From Ziziphus jujuba (lineage: Eukaryota; Streptophyta; Magnoliopsida; Rosales; Rhamnaceae): a stretch of DNA of 64,000 nt. Positions 1-12,072 of the stretch are shown piece after piece. The first letter of the stretch is position 1; each line of letters begins with the position of its first letter. The DNA is taken from assembly GCF_031755915.1 (NCBI RefSeq), contig NC_083380.1, forward strand, positions 14,961,001-15,025,000. The letters run 5' to 3'. The position numbers were made by a program, and so were the translations under genes. The notes beneath the pieces are model-generated. The model was not told where the DNA came from and searched no databases. It saw only the letters and a list, made by a program, of their open reading frames with translations.

Positions 1-1124
1 TTAACTTATTTCTTGGGTTTTCAATATTCTCACAGATTTCTCGTTTATATTGAGAGATAGAGATGAATGAAACTCTATTATTGCTTCACCATTAAATGGA
101 TTTTAGTAAAGCACCGAATAAGTATAGGCAATGAAGCATGGCAGACAAATACAGAGACAGCTTGCTCATCCTTTATTAAGTCCTAACTTATCTGGTGAAA
201 CTATAACAAATAACGTGTGGTACTAACTCCTAACAATGTATATAAACATATCTGTCTTTTTTTTTTTTTTTCCCATCTTCATCTATTCTAGAAAGTCATA
301 TCTAGTAAAAAAAAATTATATATATATACACCAATAATAATAATACATATTAAACACATTTTTCATTTCCTCTTTAACTATCATCATTCAATGCGTCAGC
401 CAATCATAATTTATATAGAATCGGTGGCAGATAAGCAATGGCACTAGGTAATTAAATAAAGTAAAGACATACATTAAATAAGTATCACATGCAACTACAT
501 AGAGCAAGAAATTAAATAAGTATCACATGCAATACCGTGACCAATGAACAGTCAAAGTTTTACCCTTATTTTGCAAGAGCTCATTTGTTCTATCTATGGA
601 GAAACCACAAACATTACTTAAATTTAATAGCATCTAGCTAGCATTTCTAGAGCTGTCAAGGAAGAAGATTCATACAAATCTAAAAGACCCAAGTATCCAT
701 GCAAAACAACGTACACCTAAACGTCGATAAGATAAAAATTGACACTACAGTATGCATCATATTTGCAATACCAAATGCAAATTATCAAACATGCAGAAAG
801 CTTAAAGGCAACAGATTTTGCATCATAATTAGATGCATAACCATAAGCAAATAACCATCATTACTTAATCAATTTTTCATACCAACCACAAATTTCCAAT
901 AAGTGGAAAAAATTATTCTAATTTTCATAAAATGTTTTAGAACCTTTAGCATATATGTTGAAACATTCCTTACATAATTGATAATGAAGAGTTCACGTTA
1001 ATATTCAATTTCATTTCTGTCTTGTCATTTTCCAAATAGACCTTTCAACAAAATACCAAACAAATTTTGGGTTCTTATTCAACACATATTACACTCGTTA
1101 GCCTAAAGCCACTTAAAAAAATGA
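1..1124. other. AT-rich stretch, no gene recognised
   Basis: I see no convincing exon or RNA gene here. There are short poly-T and AT runs near 258-272 and 317-327. If the PHYLLO-like gene to the right were complete, its later minus-strand exons should lie here or beyond the left edge, but nothing resembling them was found by eye. Confidence 0.5.
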
Positions 1125-1238
1125 TTAGATAACCTCCTGGACCTTGATGTCAATGGAATAGGGTAAGCCGTAAGTCTCAATAGCTCCAGAATTGTCCATG
1201 ACCCTCCAAATAGAAGTTTGAAACATCCATCTTTTAGA
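1125..1238 (-). CDS. Possible terminal exon of an unrecognised minus-strand gene
   Basis: Reading the minus strand from a possible TTAG acceptor there are 37 open codons, then a TAA stop at 1127-1125. The peptide includes WRVMDNSGAIETYGLPYSID, whose composition looks like real protein rather than translated AT-rich noise. I do not recognise the family. It lies downstream of the PHYLLO-like exons on the same strand, but it does not match the PHYLLO region I would expect next. It could be the last exon of a chimeric gene or of an independent one. The splice site is inferred, not proven. Confidence 0.3.
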   Translation of the reverse strand, partial: SKRWMFQTSIWRVMDNSGAIETYGLPYSIDIKVQEVI

Positions 1239-1494
1239 CTAACTATTCAAAGGGTAATCTTTTCTTTTTTGGTGTGGGGGAATCATATTACAAACCCCCA
1301 ACTTTAACCAGTTCAGCAATCAAGCTCAATAGGAAAAAACAAACTCTTATCCTAAGTTAAAATCACTTTTACATATATATATATATATATATTAATGAAC
1401 AACAGACAACAAACAACAAAAACCAAATGCAACCCCTAAATCACCATAGGATACGCTTTTGATGATGAGAAGTAAGAGATACGAGAATCTAAAC

Positions 1495-2013
1495 CTTTTG
1501 GTCATTGTCTTCTCTCTTGAGATAGACGAAGAACTCTGTGTTAAAGTGAACAACAGACCCAATTCCAAAAACTCCACGGGTTTCATTCACATAAAGAGAT
1601 TTACAATCAGGATTTTCCATTTCCCTGGACATAAATAGAGGGAAAACCTTGGAAGACTCTGGCTGACAGGCAAACCAATCCAAAGCTTTCGCACTGGAAG
1701 GCACAGCAACCTGTAGAAATCCTCACAGAATCAGATATGAAATGAAAACCAAACAAAACGACATAGTATCAAAACAACAAAGTCTCACAGAATTTTCCAG
1801 TACGTGAAACCGAAAGAACCCACTGGAGGTAGAAGAAGGATTTAGCTTCAACTTCCCCACAGCATCTTTGATACTCTCTAATCCCTTCTCAAGCGCCCAT
1901 GCCGGGGGTAGAGTACGTGTAATGCAAGTCTCCACCACAAAATCCCCGTCCTCCATTCCCGAATCCTTGCCGATTTCCATTATTGGCCCGTCAAATCGCA
2001 CACCGAACACTAC
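1495..2013 (-). pseudogene. PHYLLO-like N-terminal fragment (isochorismate synthase module), two exons
   Basis: Two minus-strand exons are visible. One is 2013-1804 (70 codons), after a TTTTAG acceptor and before a CAC|GTACTG donor. The other is 1710-1495 (72 codons), between CTACAG|GTTGCT and CAAAAG|GTTTAG. Both are phase 0. They join as a peptide with FDGPIM, CITRTLPPAWALEKGLESI, then VAVPSSAKALDWFACQPESS and VFGIG. This matches the start of plant PHYLLO, a plastid multidomain protein (MenF-like, MenD, MenC, MenH) of phylloquinone synthesis. Only the first part of the MenF-like region is present. The MenD, MenC and MenH modules are absent from the window, although the gene would run off the left edge. 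It may be the 5' end of a real gene or a detached fragment. The family match is fairly sure; functional status is unknown. Confidence 0.6.
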
Positions 2014-2202
2014 CTAAAACAAAAATTACAATAGCATAAGGAAAAAAATTATAGAAATAGTAAAAAAAACATAACCCTAATTTCGATTCCAACTTATCCC
2101 AAAATTAATCAGAAAAAAAAAAAAAACACCCCACAAATGTTTAAAAAAAATCCTAGAAACCAATCAAATCGAAAAGTCAAAGGAAAAATGAAGCAAACAG
2201 AC

Positions 2203-2317
2203 TGGGCATTTTATCAGAGAGGCCAAGTGAAACAGCAAGCTTGGGCATCTGCTTCCGCCATACAGCACCACCCTTGAGCTTCGTATATAAATCTACGTCA
2301 TCCTTCTTCACAATATC
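2203..2317 (-). CDS. Possible internal exon, unrecognised
   Basis: On the minus strand an ATTAG acceptor is followed by an open stretch encoding DDVDLYTKLKGGAVWRKQMP and then LAVSLGLSDKMP, ending at a possible CCCA|GTCTG donor. It lies 190 bases upstream of the first PHYLLO-like exon on the same strand, so it could be a 5' exon of that gene. However, I do not recognise it as PHYLLO leader sequence, and the phase does not obviously fit. I cannot name a family. Confidence 0.3.
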
Positions 2318-2547
2318 CTAATTTCGAATTTCAAACCATCAATTTCTTTGTCTGGAATTTTGGTGATTGGAGAGACAAAACGGGGCTATTTGGCAAAAAG
2401 GCAACTAAATGAAGAAAGCTTGATGAATGAGAAGAGATAAGCCAGCTTTGGGGAAAAGGGTGATGAAGGAGAAGAAAATAGTCGGGTGAAGAAAAGAAAG
2501 AAATAACAGAAAAAACAAAAAGTAAAAATATTTAATTTGGATATAAG

Positions 2548-3105
2548 TAGGGATGTCAATTTGCCCCACCCATCCCCAAAACCGCGGTGCACCGCCCTTA
2601 ACGGGGCGGTTTTTCCCTGAAAATTATGGGATGCGGGGCGGCCTCGAGGCAAATGCCTAAAAACCGAGTCGGGGACGGGCCGGGGACGGGGAATAATAAC
2701 CCCGCCCCGAACCCGCCCCGATATATATTTATTATTTTTTTATAGAATTTTATTTATGTAAAATCATTTTCTGCTTTTTTTTTTAATTTATTTTTCTAAA
2801 TATGTATTTTATTATAATTGTAAATTTATTCCTTGATGTATTTTATTATATTTTTATTGCATTGTAGTCATTTTCTTTATATTTTAATCATAAAATAAAT
2901 TTTTTATATAAATTTTTTAAAAAAATATCAATTAAAAAACAAAATGGGGAAAACCGTCCCACCCCGTCCCCGTCCCGCAAAATCCCCGATCCCGCCCCGC
3001 ACCTAAAGAAACGGAGAAAATCGCGAGGATGGGATGTAAAATTCCCCGCGGGGACGGGGACGAGATTTTAAAAACCGGCCCCGCCCCGCCCCGTTTACAT
3101 CCCTA
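2548..3105. mobile_element. Non-autonomous hAT-type element, GC-rich ends
   Basis: The 558-bp element starts TAGGGATGTCAATTTG and ends GTTTACATCCCTA, so its tips are inverted repeats (TAGGGATGT / ACATCCCTA). It is flanked by a perfect 8-bp duplication GATATAAG at 2540-2547 and 3106-3113, which is the hAT signature. Both ends carry runs of CCCCGCCCCG and GGGGACGGGG, which pair with each other, around an AT-rich core. There is no coding capacity, so it would have needed transposase from elsewhere. Confidence 0.8.
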
Positions 3106-3229
3106 GATATAAGGGTATTTTGGAATTATTAAAAATTGAAAGAGTAGAAAAAAAAAAAAAAAAAGATACCAAATGAAGGGATAAAAATCGTGAAACTGAT
3201 CCCTATGAGGGCATTGGACCAAATTCCCT

Positions 3230-3281
3230 TTAATCTTTTTCTATGAATTCATATTCCACACCTTTAGTGTGTGGTAATCAG
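3230..3281 (-). pseudogene. GST exon 1 relic, left half
   Basis: The sequence ATGAATTCATATTCCACACC followed by a GTGTGGTAATCAG tail matches the minus-strand GST exon 1 at 43860-43940 and the copy at 52680-52719. About 40 bases of the middle of the exon are missing here and in the 52.7-kb copy. The hAT element at 3282 interrupts it, and the match resumes at 10947. It is a dead fragment of a tau-class GST gene. Confidence 0.65.
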
Positions 3282-5199
3282 CAGGGCCGGCTTCAGACAT
3301 ACGCCTTAGTGGCCTATGCCCACAGCCCCATTTTATTGGGGCCCCAAAAAAATATTCAATATGTATACTATATATATATATATATTAAATAAAATATAAT
3401 TGTTAGTTTATTTTGGAAATATAAGAATTTTGATTTAAAAAGAATTTTAAATGATTTCTAATTGATTATTTATTTTTTAGATTGATCATTTGTTGCGATA
3501 ATTATATTTAATTATTTTTATTTTTGAAAAATACCATCAATTATATCCAATTAAACATTTTATATTTTATAGTTGATTAGATTTTAATGATAAAAAAAGA
3601 GAGAAAAACATTTTAAATGCTCCTCTTGTTTATGCATTTTTTTTCATTTGTTTATGCGTTTTTTCTCTTGCTCACTTATTTTTATCCTTTCGTATTCACT
3701 TATCTTTCATATTTGTTATTCTTGACATCCAACCTATATAATTTTTAACTTTGATCCAAATGACTCTAAGATAAAAAGGTAAGCTTGTAAATTATTGTTT
3801 ATTTGAATGAATTTATGGTTCATTCTCATAATAAATTTACTTTTTATGTTTTTTATAAATTCATGATTTTAGTTATTTATTATGTAACATCTCGTCCCAA
3901 AGTACAACGGAAATTTTCCAACTTTCATCGAGGTTGACCGTTGACCAAGGGGTCAAAAGTTGACTTTTTGACTCAGATGGAATTCTAGGTTGACTGAGGT
4001 ACCGTTACGAAGTACATGTTGGCACGAGTTCGTAGACTAGTAGCACATTGAAAGCGGAGCTATGGTTTGAAAGTTATGAGCAAAACAAGTTGATGTCCAA
4101 ACTGTCCAAGGGATGTCGGAGTTGACTTTTTATTCATACAAAGTTGAGCTTCGACTTGTGTATGGTTGTGAAGTACTCGTCAATACGAGTTCATAGACTA
4201 ATGGTACATTCGATTTGAACATGTGGTTTGAAAGTTATGGACCTGTAGAATTTTTCAAATACAATATTGTTTTAATAATATTTTTAAATATGTGAACAAT
4301 ATGTCACGTGTGACTTAATAAAATGTGCCATGTGTCACAATGGTGAGATGCTACATGTCAACTATGGTTAAATATCATAATATTTTATTATTATTTTATA
4401 TCATAATATTATTTTATTATTATTTAATTATTTTATTATTTTTTTTTTTCCTTCCCCCACGTGGGAAAACACCCCCCCCCGGAAGCTTTCTTCTTCTTCT
4501 TCGTTCTTCCTCCTTCTTCTTCCTTTCCTTTCCTTTCTTCCTTTCGGGCCCTTGCCGTTTCTCCGTTTTCGACCATCCGTGCACCGGCCACCGATGAAGC
4601 CCAGTTCCCGGCGACCCCGACCTACAAGTTTCCCGACCAGAAGTCACCGGACGCGCCCAAATCTGGCCAATGAAGTTGGCGGCGACGGGTTGAGTTTTTC
4701 CGGCGACTCTCACCGTTTCCGGCGAGCCCAGTCCGAATTGCCACCCCTTTCACCCTATTTTGGGTCCTCTGAGTTCAAATATGGCCTCCAATTTTTTAAA
4801 TTCGAAGTGGTTCGAGAGTTATGGGGAGATGAAATTCGACGGGTACTTCCCGGGCAAATTTCGGCCACCACAGGCAGAATTGGGGTCAATGGAGGCTGGT
4901 AATGTGATCCTCGTTCCATAAGCTTCGATTCGGTATATTACTTGTCAATTTTGGTTAACGTTTGTGTTAGACCCCCTGGGTACCGGGTATTATTTACCCA
5001 AATAAAATATTAATTTATTTGAGATGTATAATATTGTTGTTCTAGGAGCACGTGTACATCGTGGAATTGATCCCATGGAGGATCTTGGATTAATTGCGTG
5101 CTCGAGGTGAGTGACCCACCTTCAAAATTATTTTGGGATGTTAAAATATATATATTTTGTGTTAATTGGTTATTTGAAAATATGTTTGATGTGTTGAAT

Positions 5200-8100
5200 T
5201 GTAACACCCCGTCCCGAACCATGTCGGAAATTTTTGCACGTTGACTGAGGTTGACTGTTGACCGTTGACCGAAGGGGTCAAAAGTTTACTTTTTGTTCCG
5301 GTTGGAATTCTAGGTTGACTGAGGTACCGTTACGAAGTACACATTGGCACGAGTTCGTAGACTGGTAGCACGTTGAAAACGGAGCTACGGTTTGAAAGTT
5401 TTAAGCAAAACAAGTTGAGGTCCAAACTGTCCAAGGGGTGCCGGAGTTGACTTTTTCTTCATGCAAGGTTGAGCTTTGACTCATGCATGGTTCTGAAGTA
5501 CTCGTCGATACGAGTCCGTAGACTAGCGGCACGTCCGATTTGGACATGTGGTTTGAAAATTATGGACCTGTAAAGTTTTTCAAATACTGTATTATTTTAA
5601 TATTATTTTTACACGTATAACGATGTGCCACGTGTGACTTAATGAAGGTGATCATGTGTCACCATGGTGAAATGCCACATGTCAACCATGTGTAAAAATC
5701 AAATTGTTTTACTATTATTTTGAATAATAATATTATTATTAATATTATTTAATCATTTTTATTTTATTTATTTTTCTTTTTCTTTTCCTTTTTCTTTTCT
5801 TTTTCTTTTTCTTTTTCTTTTCTTTTCCCCATGTGGGAAAACACCATTTCTTTCTTTTTTCTTTTTCTTTTCTTTTTTTCCTTTTTTCCTTCTTCTTCCC
5901 CGAGCATCAAAACACACACACACAACTTTTCTTTCTCTCCCGACCGTCCCTCTCTCTCACCGTATTTTTCAAATTTCGGCAACCCATACAGTACACGAAC
6001 CGGCCAGTGACGTGCGGAAGGAGGAGGCGAGCTCGGCCGCCAATTTTCACGGTGACCGGCCGCCGGACGCGCGCCGATCGGGCCGAAGAAGCCGCCGGCC
6101 GGTGAAATTTCTCTCTCCTCTTTTTTTGTGTTTTCCGGCCAGCCCAGTCCCAATTGAGCCTCCTCTCCCCCTATTTTGGGTCCCCTGAGTTCAAAAATGG
6201 CCTCCAATCTCAAAAATTCGAAGCGGTTTGCGAGATACGAAGAAGTGAAAACCAACCGAACCTTTTCGACCAAATTCCGGCCACCTCCGGCGGAATTGGG
6301 GTCGATGGAGACCGGATTGGTGATCCTCGTTCCATGAGCTTCGATTCGGTATATCATTCGACAATTTTGGTTAAAGTGTGTGTTTTGACCCCCCGGGTAC
6401 CGGGTATTATTTATCCGATTAAAATATTAATTTATTTGACTGTCTGTGAATTTTGTTCTAGGAGCACCGGTGAGTCGTAGAATTGATCCCGTGGTGGATC
6501 ATGAGTTAATTGCGTGCTCCAGGTGAGTGACCCACCTTTAAAAATATTTTTGGGATAATTAATTGTATTTATGCGGTATTAATTTGATATCTGTAATTGG
6601 TGCTCATGTGGCGTGTTTTAAATACAATCGGGAAAAATATTATTTTATATATATATTTACCCATTGGTGTTAAATGAAATTTTGGGTCATTAGAAATTCC
6701 CGATTATTATTATATTATGATTAAATGGTATTTATTACACATGAGCAAGTATTTTCAGTAATTGTTTGTGTCTGGGTTTTATATCATTTTTGGTCAATTA
6801 ATTATGTTTAAATTGGTATTTCAATTATGCTCATGTGGTGTGATTTAATTATGAATTATATTGTGGTTTAATTTATTATGCATGAGCAAGGTGTATTTTG
6901 GTAGTATTTGTACGTGGTTTTAAATTTGATTTTCCTGGCATAATTGGGTTAAATATTTTACGAAAATATTGGTTTGAATTTTATAAATTATGCCCGCTGT
7001 ATTTTTATGGTTGCATCTTGTACTTCGAGAAAATTGTGTGTTGTTGGTTATCAATGTTTCGTACCGGTTTGGTTAAATAAAAATATGTGGGATGGTGTTT
7101 TGTGAAAATTTGGTATACTTCCCACGGTAATTTTGGAAAACGGTACGGTTGGTTATTTGTGTTTATTTTTAAACGCACTCATACAGTATTGGTGTTCTGG
7201 TGTATGGTGTATGGACACGTGGTAGCACGCGGTTATTATGTGGTTTAGCGTGCGGTTATTACTTCACCCGTGAGTTGCCATTGGACCGTGGGCAGGCAAG
7301 GTTATTGTTGTGCACAGCCGCCCCCCTCCTTGGCCGGGTTGATGGTTTTAGCAGCGGTACTGTCGGGACGCCGAAGTGACCGTTGCAGGTTTCTCTCTTT
7401 AACCCCCCGCCAGTCGGTGCTCAGGACGCTGGGTATCGGAGGGCATCACCGGTATATGGTGTGGTGCGTCGGTGTAAATTGCAATTAAAGTTTAAAACCC
7501 CAAAGGTGTTCTAAAATTATTTATTATAATTTATTACATTTTATTTATATTTGGGGTATTTATTTATTTGTTTGTTGTTTATTAAATTATTTGATGTCTT
7601 GGTTTTCGGGGAGTACGTACATCGGGTTTTGTGAAAATGTTTTAAAAGGGAAACTTTTCCAACGGAATGACTAGTGAGGGTTTTGAGAGAAAGTATTACT
7701 TCAATTGTTTATTTATTTATTTATTTAATTATTCGGTATTGCTTAATTAAACTCCTTTATTTTTATATTATTATTATTAAAGGTGTATAGTAGTTAGGGT
7801 CACTTACTGAGATGATTAGCATCTCACACTCTTAAATTCCGTTCCCCTAGGTCCAGGTTGGAGACGTTGATTGTCCGGGACGAGCCCAAAGTCTCAGTTC
7901 GTTGCCGAAGGTTCAAGCAGTTTTTCTTCCCTTTTTCCTCTTGAACTTGTATTGTCTTTATCCGTCATTTTATAAATTCCGCATGTAACTGTAAAATGCT
8001 CTGTATACTGTATTGGACGTGTGGTTGTTATTTATGCACTGGGTTGCTGCTGTTTTTTATTTGAAGTGCTGCAATTTGTGGAATCAATTTGTAGTTGTGG

Positions 8101-8270
8101 GAGGAATAAGGGGATATTTTAGAAGTGTGTTTTCAGTGCAGGTAATTTGTGGTAAGTAAATCCCTTAGGGGAGGTTCTGCCGGATTTTCCGTTGGAGGGT
8201 CCGGTAGGGTTTCCCTGGGATCAGGACTTGTCTAGGGTTCCGGTGAAGGAATTCTGGACGGGTCCTGACA
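5200..8270 (+). mobile_element. Solo LTR (inner), nested in the outer one
   Basis: The 3,071-bp unit starts TGTAACACCCCGTCCCGAAC and ends GGACGGGTCCTGACA. It is flanked by a perfect 5-bp duplication TGAAT at 5195-5199 and 8271-8275. It belongs to the same family and orientation as the outer LTR it interrupts. It contains pyrimidine-rich tracts (5765-5935) and GC-rich blocks near 6000-6110 and 7300-7450, but no protein domain that I recognise. The open frames in it are composition artefacts. Confidence 0.8.
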
Positions 8271-9117
8271 TGAATATTTAGTAAATTTATATATAGAATT
8301 TTTGATGCCAAAATTGAATGGAATTAAATATTTGGGCATCATAAAATATGTTGGTTCCAAGGAATTTGAGATTTTGGTAAATTTTATCAAATTTCATTGT
8401 TAAAATATCTCATAATTAAATACTTGATAAATATGTTTTATGTATTTGATACTAAGTGAATTTCCAGATAAATGGTATTGCTAATTTATAATATTTTTAA
8501 TATATGTTTTGGTGCCAAAAGAATATATTTGGAAATTTAAAGAAATTGTGGTTTGATTTATTTTAATTATTGCTATGGTTATTAGTTTTAAAAATTATTT
8601 TGGGGTATAATATAATATATATGTGTTCGAATAATTTGGCTTATATACCATTTGATTGAATGTTTGGACTATGCATATAAAAATATTTGCCTTATTAAAT
8701 ATGAGTTGTCATTTTACGTAAGGTTTGACAATATATTAAATGATTTTAAATTCTAATGGGTTCATAAGTGAACTTTGAGTAGTTAAATATTTTGGTATTT
8801 AATTTGGGGTTTTAAATCATTTCGGAAATGATTTATTTGAGAAGCAGATGGAAAATTTTATGATTATAAGCATGTTCAAATATTTTAAGAATTTTATGGG
8901 TTTAAAAATTGATTTATGGTGAATATATTTCACTGTGGTATTTCTGATTTTCGTATGAAATGACGATTTGAAAATTTTGAAATATTTAAACAAGCGGTTG
9001 AACTTGACAATTAAATTATGATTATGATACAGCAGGATACTGTATCGGTTATTTTTAATTGATGTACCATATAGTACCAGAGTTTGGTTCAGTATTATAT
9101 TACAGCGTGCTCGGTTT

Positions 9118-9345
9118 ACCACGGTACCGTGAGGTTGGTTTCATCCAACGGTTATCTATTATTACCACGGACTGTGAGGTCGGATTTATCTGACGGTTTA
9201 TTATTATTACCACGGTGTCGTGAGGTTGGTATCATCCAACGGCTTATTATTGCCACGGACCGTGAGGTTGGGTACGTCCTGACGGTTATTTATTATTTCC
9301 ACGACACCTTTCATATATTGAGGGTCATGAGATGGGTGTATCCCA
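9118..9345. repeat. About 45-bp minisatellite in the outer LTR
   Basis: Four to five imperfect copies of a unit with ACCACGG, CGTGAGGTTGG, TCATCCAACGG and TTATTATT begin near 9118, 9164, 9209, 9252 and 9298 (spacing 43-46). Each unit carries short inverted words (CCACGG...CCGTGAGG) that could fold. It lies wholly within the outer LTR. Confidence 0.7.
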
Positions 9346-10946
9346 CGGTTTACAGATTGGTACATCGTATGGTACATTGTATATGTTGTATAAATTGTTG
9401 TTTTTATTATTTATTTAAATTTAAAACTTTACACAAATTTTATGGAATTGTTATCGTAATTTTATTACCTATTTCTCATTAATGTTTAAGAGTTATTTGT
9501 CTTGATTTTATCATTTAAATCGATTGATATTTTAAAATAAATTCTATTATATTTTTTTATCAATTGTTTTATATAGATGTTTAAATTGATTTAAAATATT
9601 CCTTTGGTTATTTCCTTGATTTAAACAATAAATTTTATAATTTATATATTGGATTTATTTTTGTTCTTATGCCAAATTTCTTTAATATAAGTATTATTTA
9701 TGATTTTATTTATGATATCCAATGATGTCTTATTCTTTATTTCCATTGTAAATTTGGATCCTTAAATTCTTGTATTTTATTCAAAATTTATTGACTAATT
9801 GTTTTCTTTGATTTTCGGGGTATAAAAGATTGAGTCTTGCAAAAATGTTTTAAAAGGGAAACATTTCCAACGGAGTGAATGGTGAGGGTTTTGAGAGAAA
9901 TTATTATTTTCCAATTAATTATTATTTATTTATTTATTTATTCTTAATTAATCAAGTGTACTATAATTATCGTGGCTTTATAATTGTACAGTAGTTAGGG
10001 TCACTCACTGAGATGATTAACATCTCATATTTTTTAAATTCCGTTCCCCAAGGTCAAGGATTGGGAGACGTTGACCGTCCGGGGTGAGCTCGATGTCTCA
10101 GTTCATTGCCGAAAGTCCAAGAAGCATTTCTTCCATATTTCCTCTCCATTTTGTATTGCTTCTTTATATAACATTATATTAATTCCACATTTATTTGTAT
10201 AATGCTCTGTATACTGTATTGGACATTTAGTTATTAATTATACACTGATTTACTGTTATTCATTTGGAGTGCTGCAAATTTGTGGAATTAAATTGTAGTA
10301 ATGTGGGAGGAATAAAATGATGTATATAGAAGTGTGTTTTCAGTGCAGGAAATTTGTGGTAAGTCTAACCCTTAGGGGAGGTTCTGCCGGATTTTCCATT
10401 GGAAGGTCTGGTACGGTTTCCCTGGGATCAGGGCTTGTCTAGGGTTCCGGTGAGGAATTTTGGACGGGTCTTGACATATTAACTGTTATTGCTTTTCATA
10501 AAAAATTAGACTTTATGTTTCTCTAATTTCTGTTTTCATTTTTTTCTTTATATCTTAATTAAAAAAAATTAATTAGATTTATTTTGAGAACTAAAAGTAT
10601 AAAAGGAAAAATAAATCTATAAATAAAAAAGCACATGAGATATTGAATTTAAAAGAAAATTAAATTATTTTTCCAATGCATGGATTTGATATTTTTTATT
10701 AGTGTAGCTTCATATAAAAAAGTTTTTCAAAATTAAAATTAATAAAATCTTATTTATGTTCAACTATGTCTAAAAAAAGATTATTAAATCTTAAATATAA
10801 AAATTTAATTAGTAACTTTGCATCTAAAAATATCAAAATATAGATTTTATATCAAAAAATCTATTTTATCAAAAATAATGTTTAGTTAAGGCCTCAAATA
10901 TTGTTTTTTGCCTAGTGCCTCAAAAATTGTTGAAACGGGTTATCAG

Positions 10947-12072
10947 CTTCAATATTTCTCCCATTTCGTCTATCCTTGTGTAGCTATGCTAACAAAATTT
11001 TTATAGCTTATTTCTATGTGTATTTATAAGATATTTCAAATAGAATATTCAAAGATTTTTTTTCTTTAAAACTTAACTATACTGCATATCTATCTATATA
11101 TATAATTATATATAAATGAGGATTTATCTTACCCTATTTTTTTTCAAATATTAACTATCGAAATGAAATCAAGCACCATTTTACAAGTGTAAATTTGGTT
11201 TAGTTGGATCCATAATTATGAGATTATGAATTCGAAATGTCTGAAGGAGAGGATTGTTATAAGTGATATATATATATATATATATAAATTAAGCATCAAA
11301 GTTAGAATACGCGCATACACAGGAAGCAAGAACATTTTTCTTTTAGGTGTAGAATTAAGAAATCTGGATCTCTCAGCATTATAGGAAACAAACAAAAATC
11401 TCTTACGTAATCAAAGTTGAAAGTAGAAGAGAATATATATTATATATCCTCTGTTGAAGCTCAATGACATTATTGTTTGCGAAATTTAACATTCACCATT
11501 GGCATGGACATTAAATTTTTCATTTCATTTATTTAAGGAATGGTGAAACAATTAAGCGATAAAGTGAGAACAAATATAAAGAAAATAAAAGAGTTATTAG
11601 AGTGTGAGAGCGTATTAAGTTTATTTGATCGTCACGCTAGTTTTCTTTTTCTTATCTAGGTCAATGTGAACCTTTTTTTTTTCTTTTTTTTTCTTTTTTT
11701 TTTTTTTTGACGAGGACCATGTTCCAGGCCAGTACAAAGTGGAAATCCAAGTTACCATCATTAGTAAGTAACATCTGCTGTCAGATATATTGCAACATTT
11801 TCATTTGGACCTCCAGCTCTGTGTTTGATGTTGAAATCTTTTAATCGCATGGTTGATTAATGTCATGGTTAATAAACTATTCCCTGTCCAGATCAGTTTG
11901 AATATTCTGCCAGGTGTGACCCAAATAGGTGGACCTATTTTTATATTTTTTTGTTTGACTTTACTATTTATATATATATTTTTTCGTTTGACTTCCTTGA
12001 CCCTTGGCACTTCTTTCTTCCCACCAAGAAAAGGTATTGCTGAAACTTGAACAAAGGATCAGATCAGAAAAT
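10947..12072. other. Spacer of the duplicated module, including GST exon 1 relic remainder
   Basis: Bases 10947-10990 (CTTCAATATTTCTCCCATTT and on) resume the minus-strand GST exon 1 relic interrupted at 3281. The rest is AT-rich, with a TATATA run near 11266-11286 and a T-rich tract near 11670-11708. Much of it aligns with 53828-56640, for example the segments near 11280-11480 and 11520-11640. It therefore acts as the shared spacer upstream of both DUF4220 copies and may hold their promoter. I see no gene in it. Confidence 0.6.

Larger units (their letters stand above)
3883..10476 (+). mobile_element. Solo LTR (outer), large LTR retrotransposon family
   Basis: It runs from TGTAACATCTCGTCCC to GGACGGGTCTTGACA, with the canonical TG...CA ends and a perfect 5-bp duplication TATTA at 3878-3882 and 10477-10481. 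Subtracting the nested insertion at 5200-8270 gives about 3.5 kb. No primer-binding site, gag or pol is present, so I read it as a solo LTR left by recombination between the two LTRs of a full element. Its left part (3883-5199) aligns along its length with 5200-6550 of the inner copy. Large non-coding LTRs of this kind occur in Tekay/Del-type gypsy elements; that assignment is inference. Confidence 0.75.
3282..10938. mobile_element. hAT-type element, copy A, enlarged by nested solo LTRs
   Basis: It begins CAGGGCCGGCTTCAGAC and ends near GTTGAAACGGG, flanked by a slightly decayed 8-bp duplication (GTAATCAG at 3274-3281, GTTATCAG at 10939-10946). Removing the nested LTR leaves about 1.06 kb, close to the 1.10-kb sister copy at 52720-53819, which shares most of the internal sequence. 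No transposase ORF was seen. It lies inside a GST exon 1 relic. Confidence 0.7.

Noticed and set aside
4325..6480. Several 70-197-codon open frames on both strands
   Set aside because: They lie in pyrimidine-rich and GC-rich parts of the solo LTRs, overlap each other on both strands and have Lys/Glu or Phe/Ser runs typical of simple sequence.
3883..10476. Autonomous or protein-coding element
   Set aside because: No gag, protease, integrase or reverse transcriptase motif and no primer-binding site were found; it is best explained as solo LTRs.
12004..12072. Extended start for the DUF4220 frame upstream of 12073
   Set aside because: The upstream start would be a TTG. The first ATG is 12073 and the paralogue begins at the matching ATG (56644).
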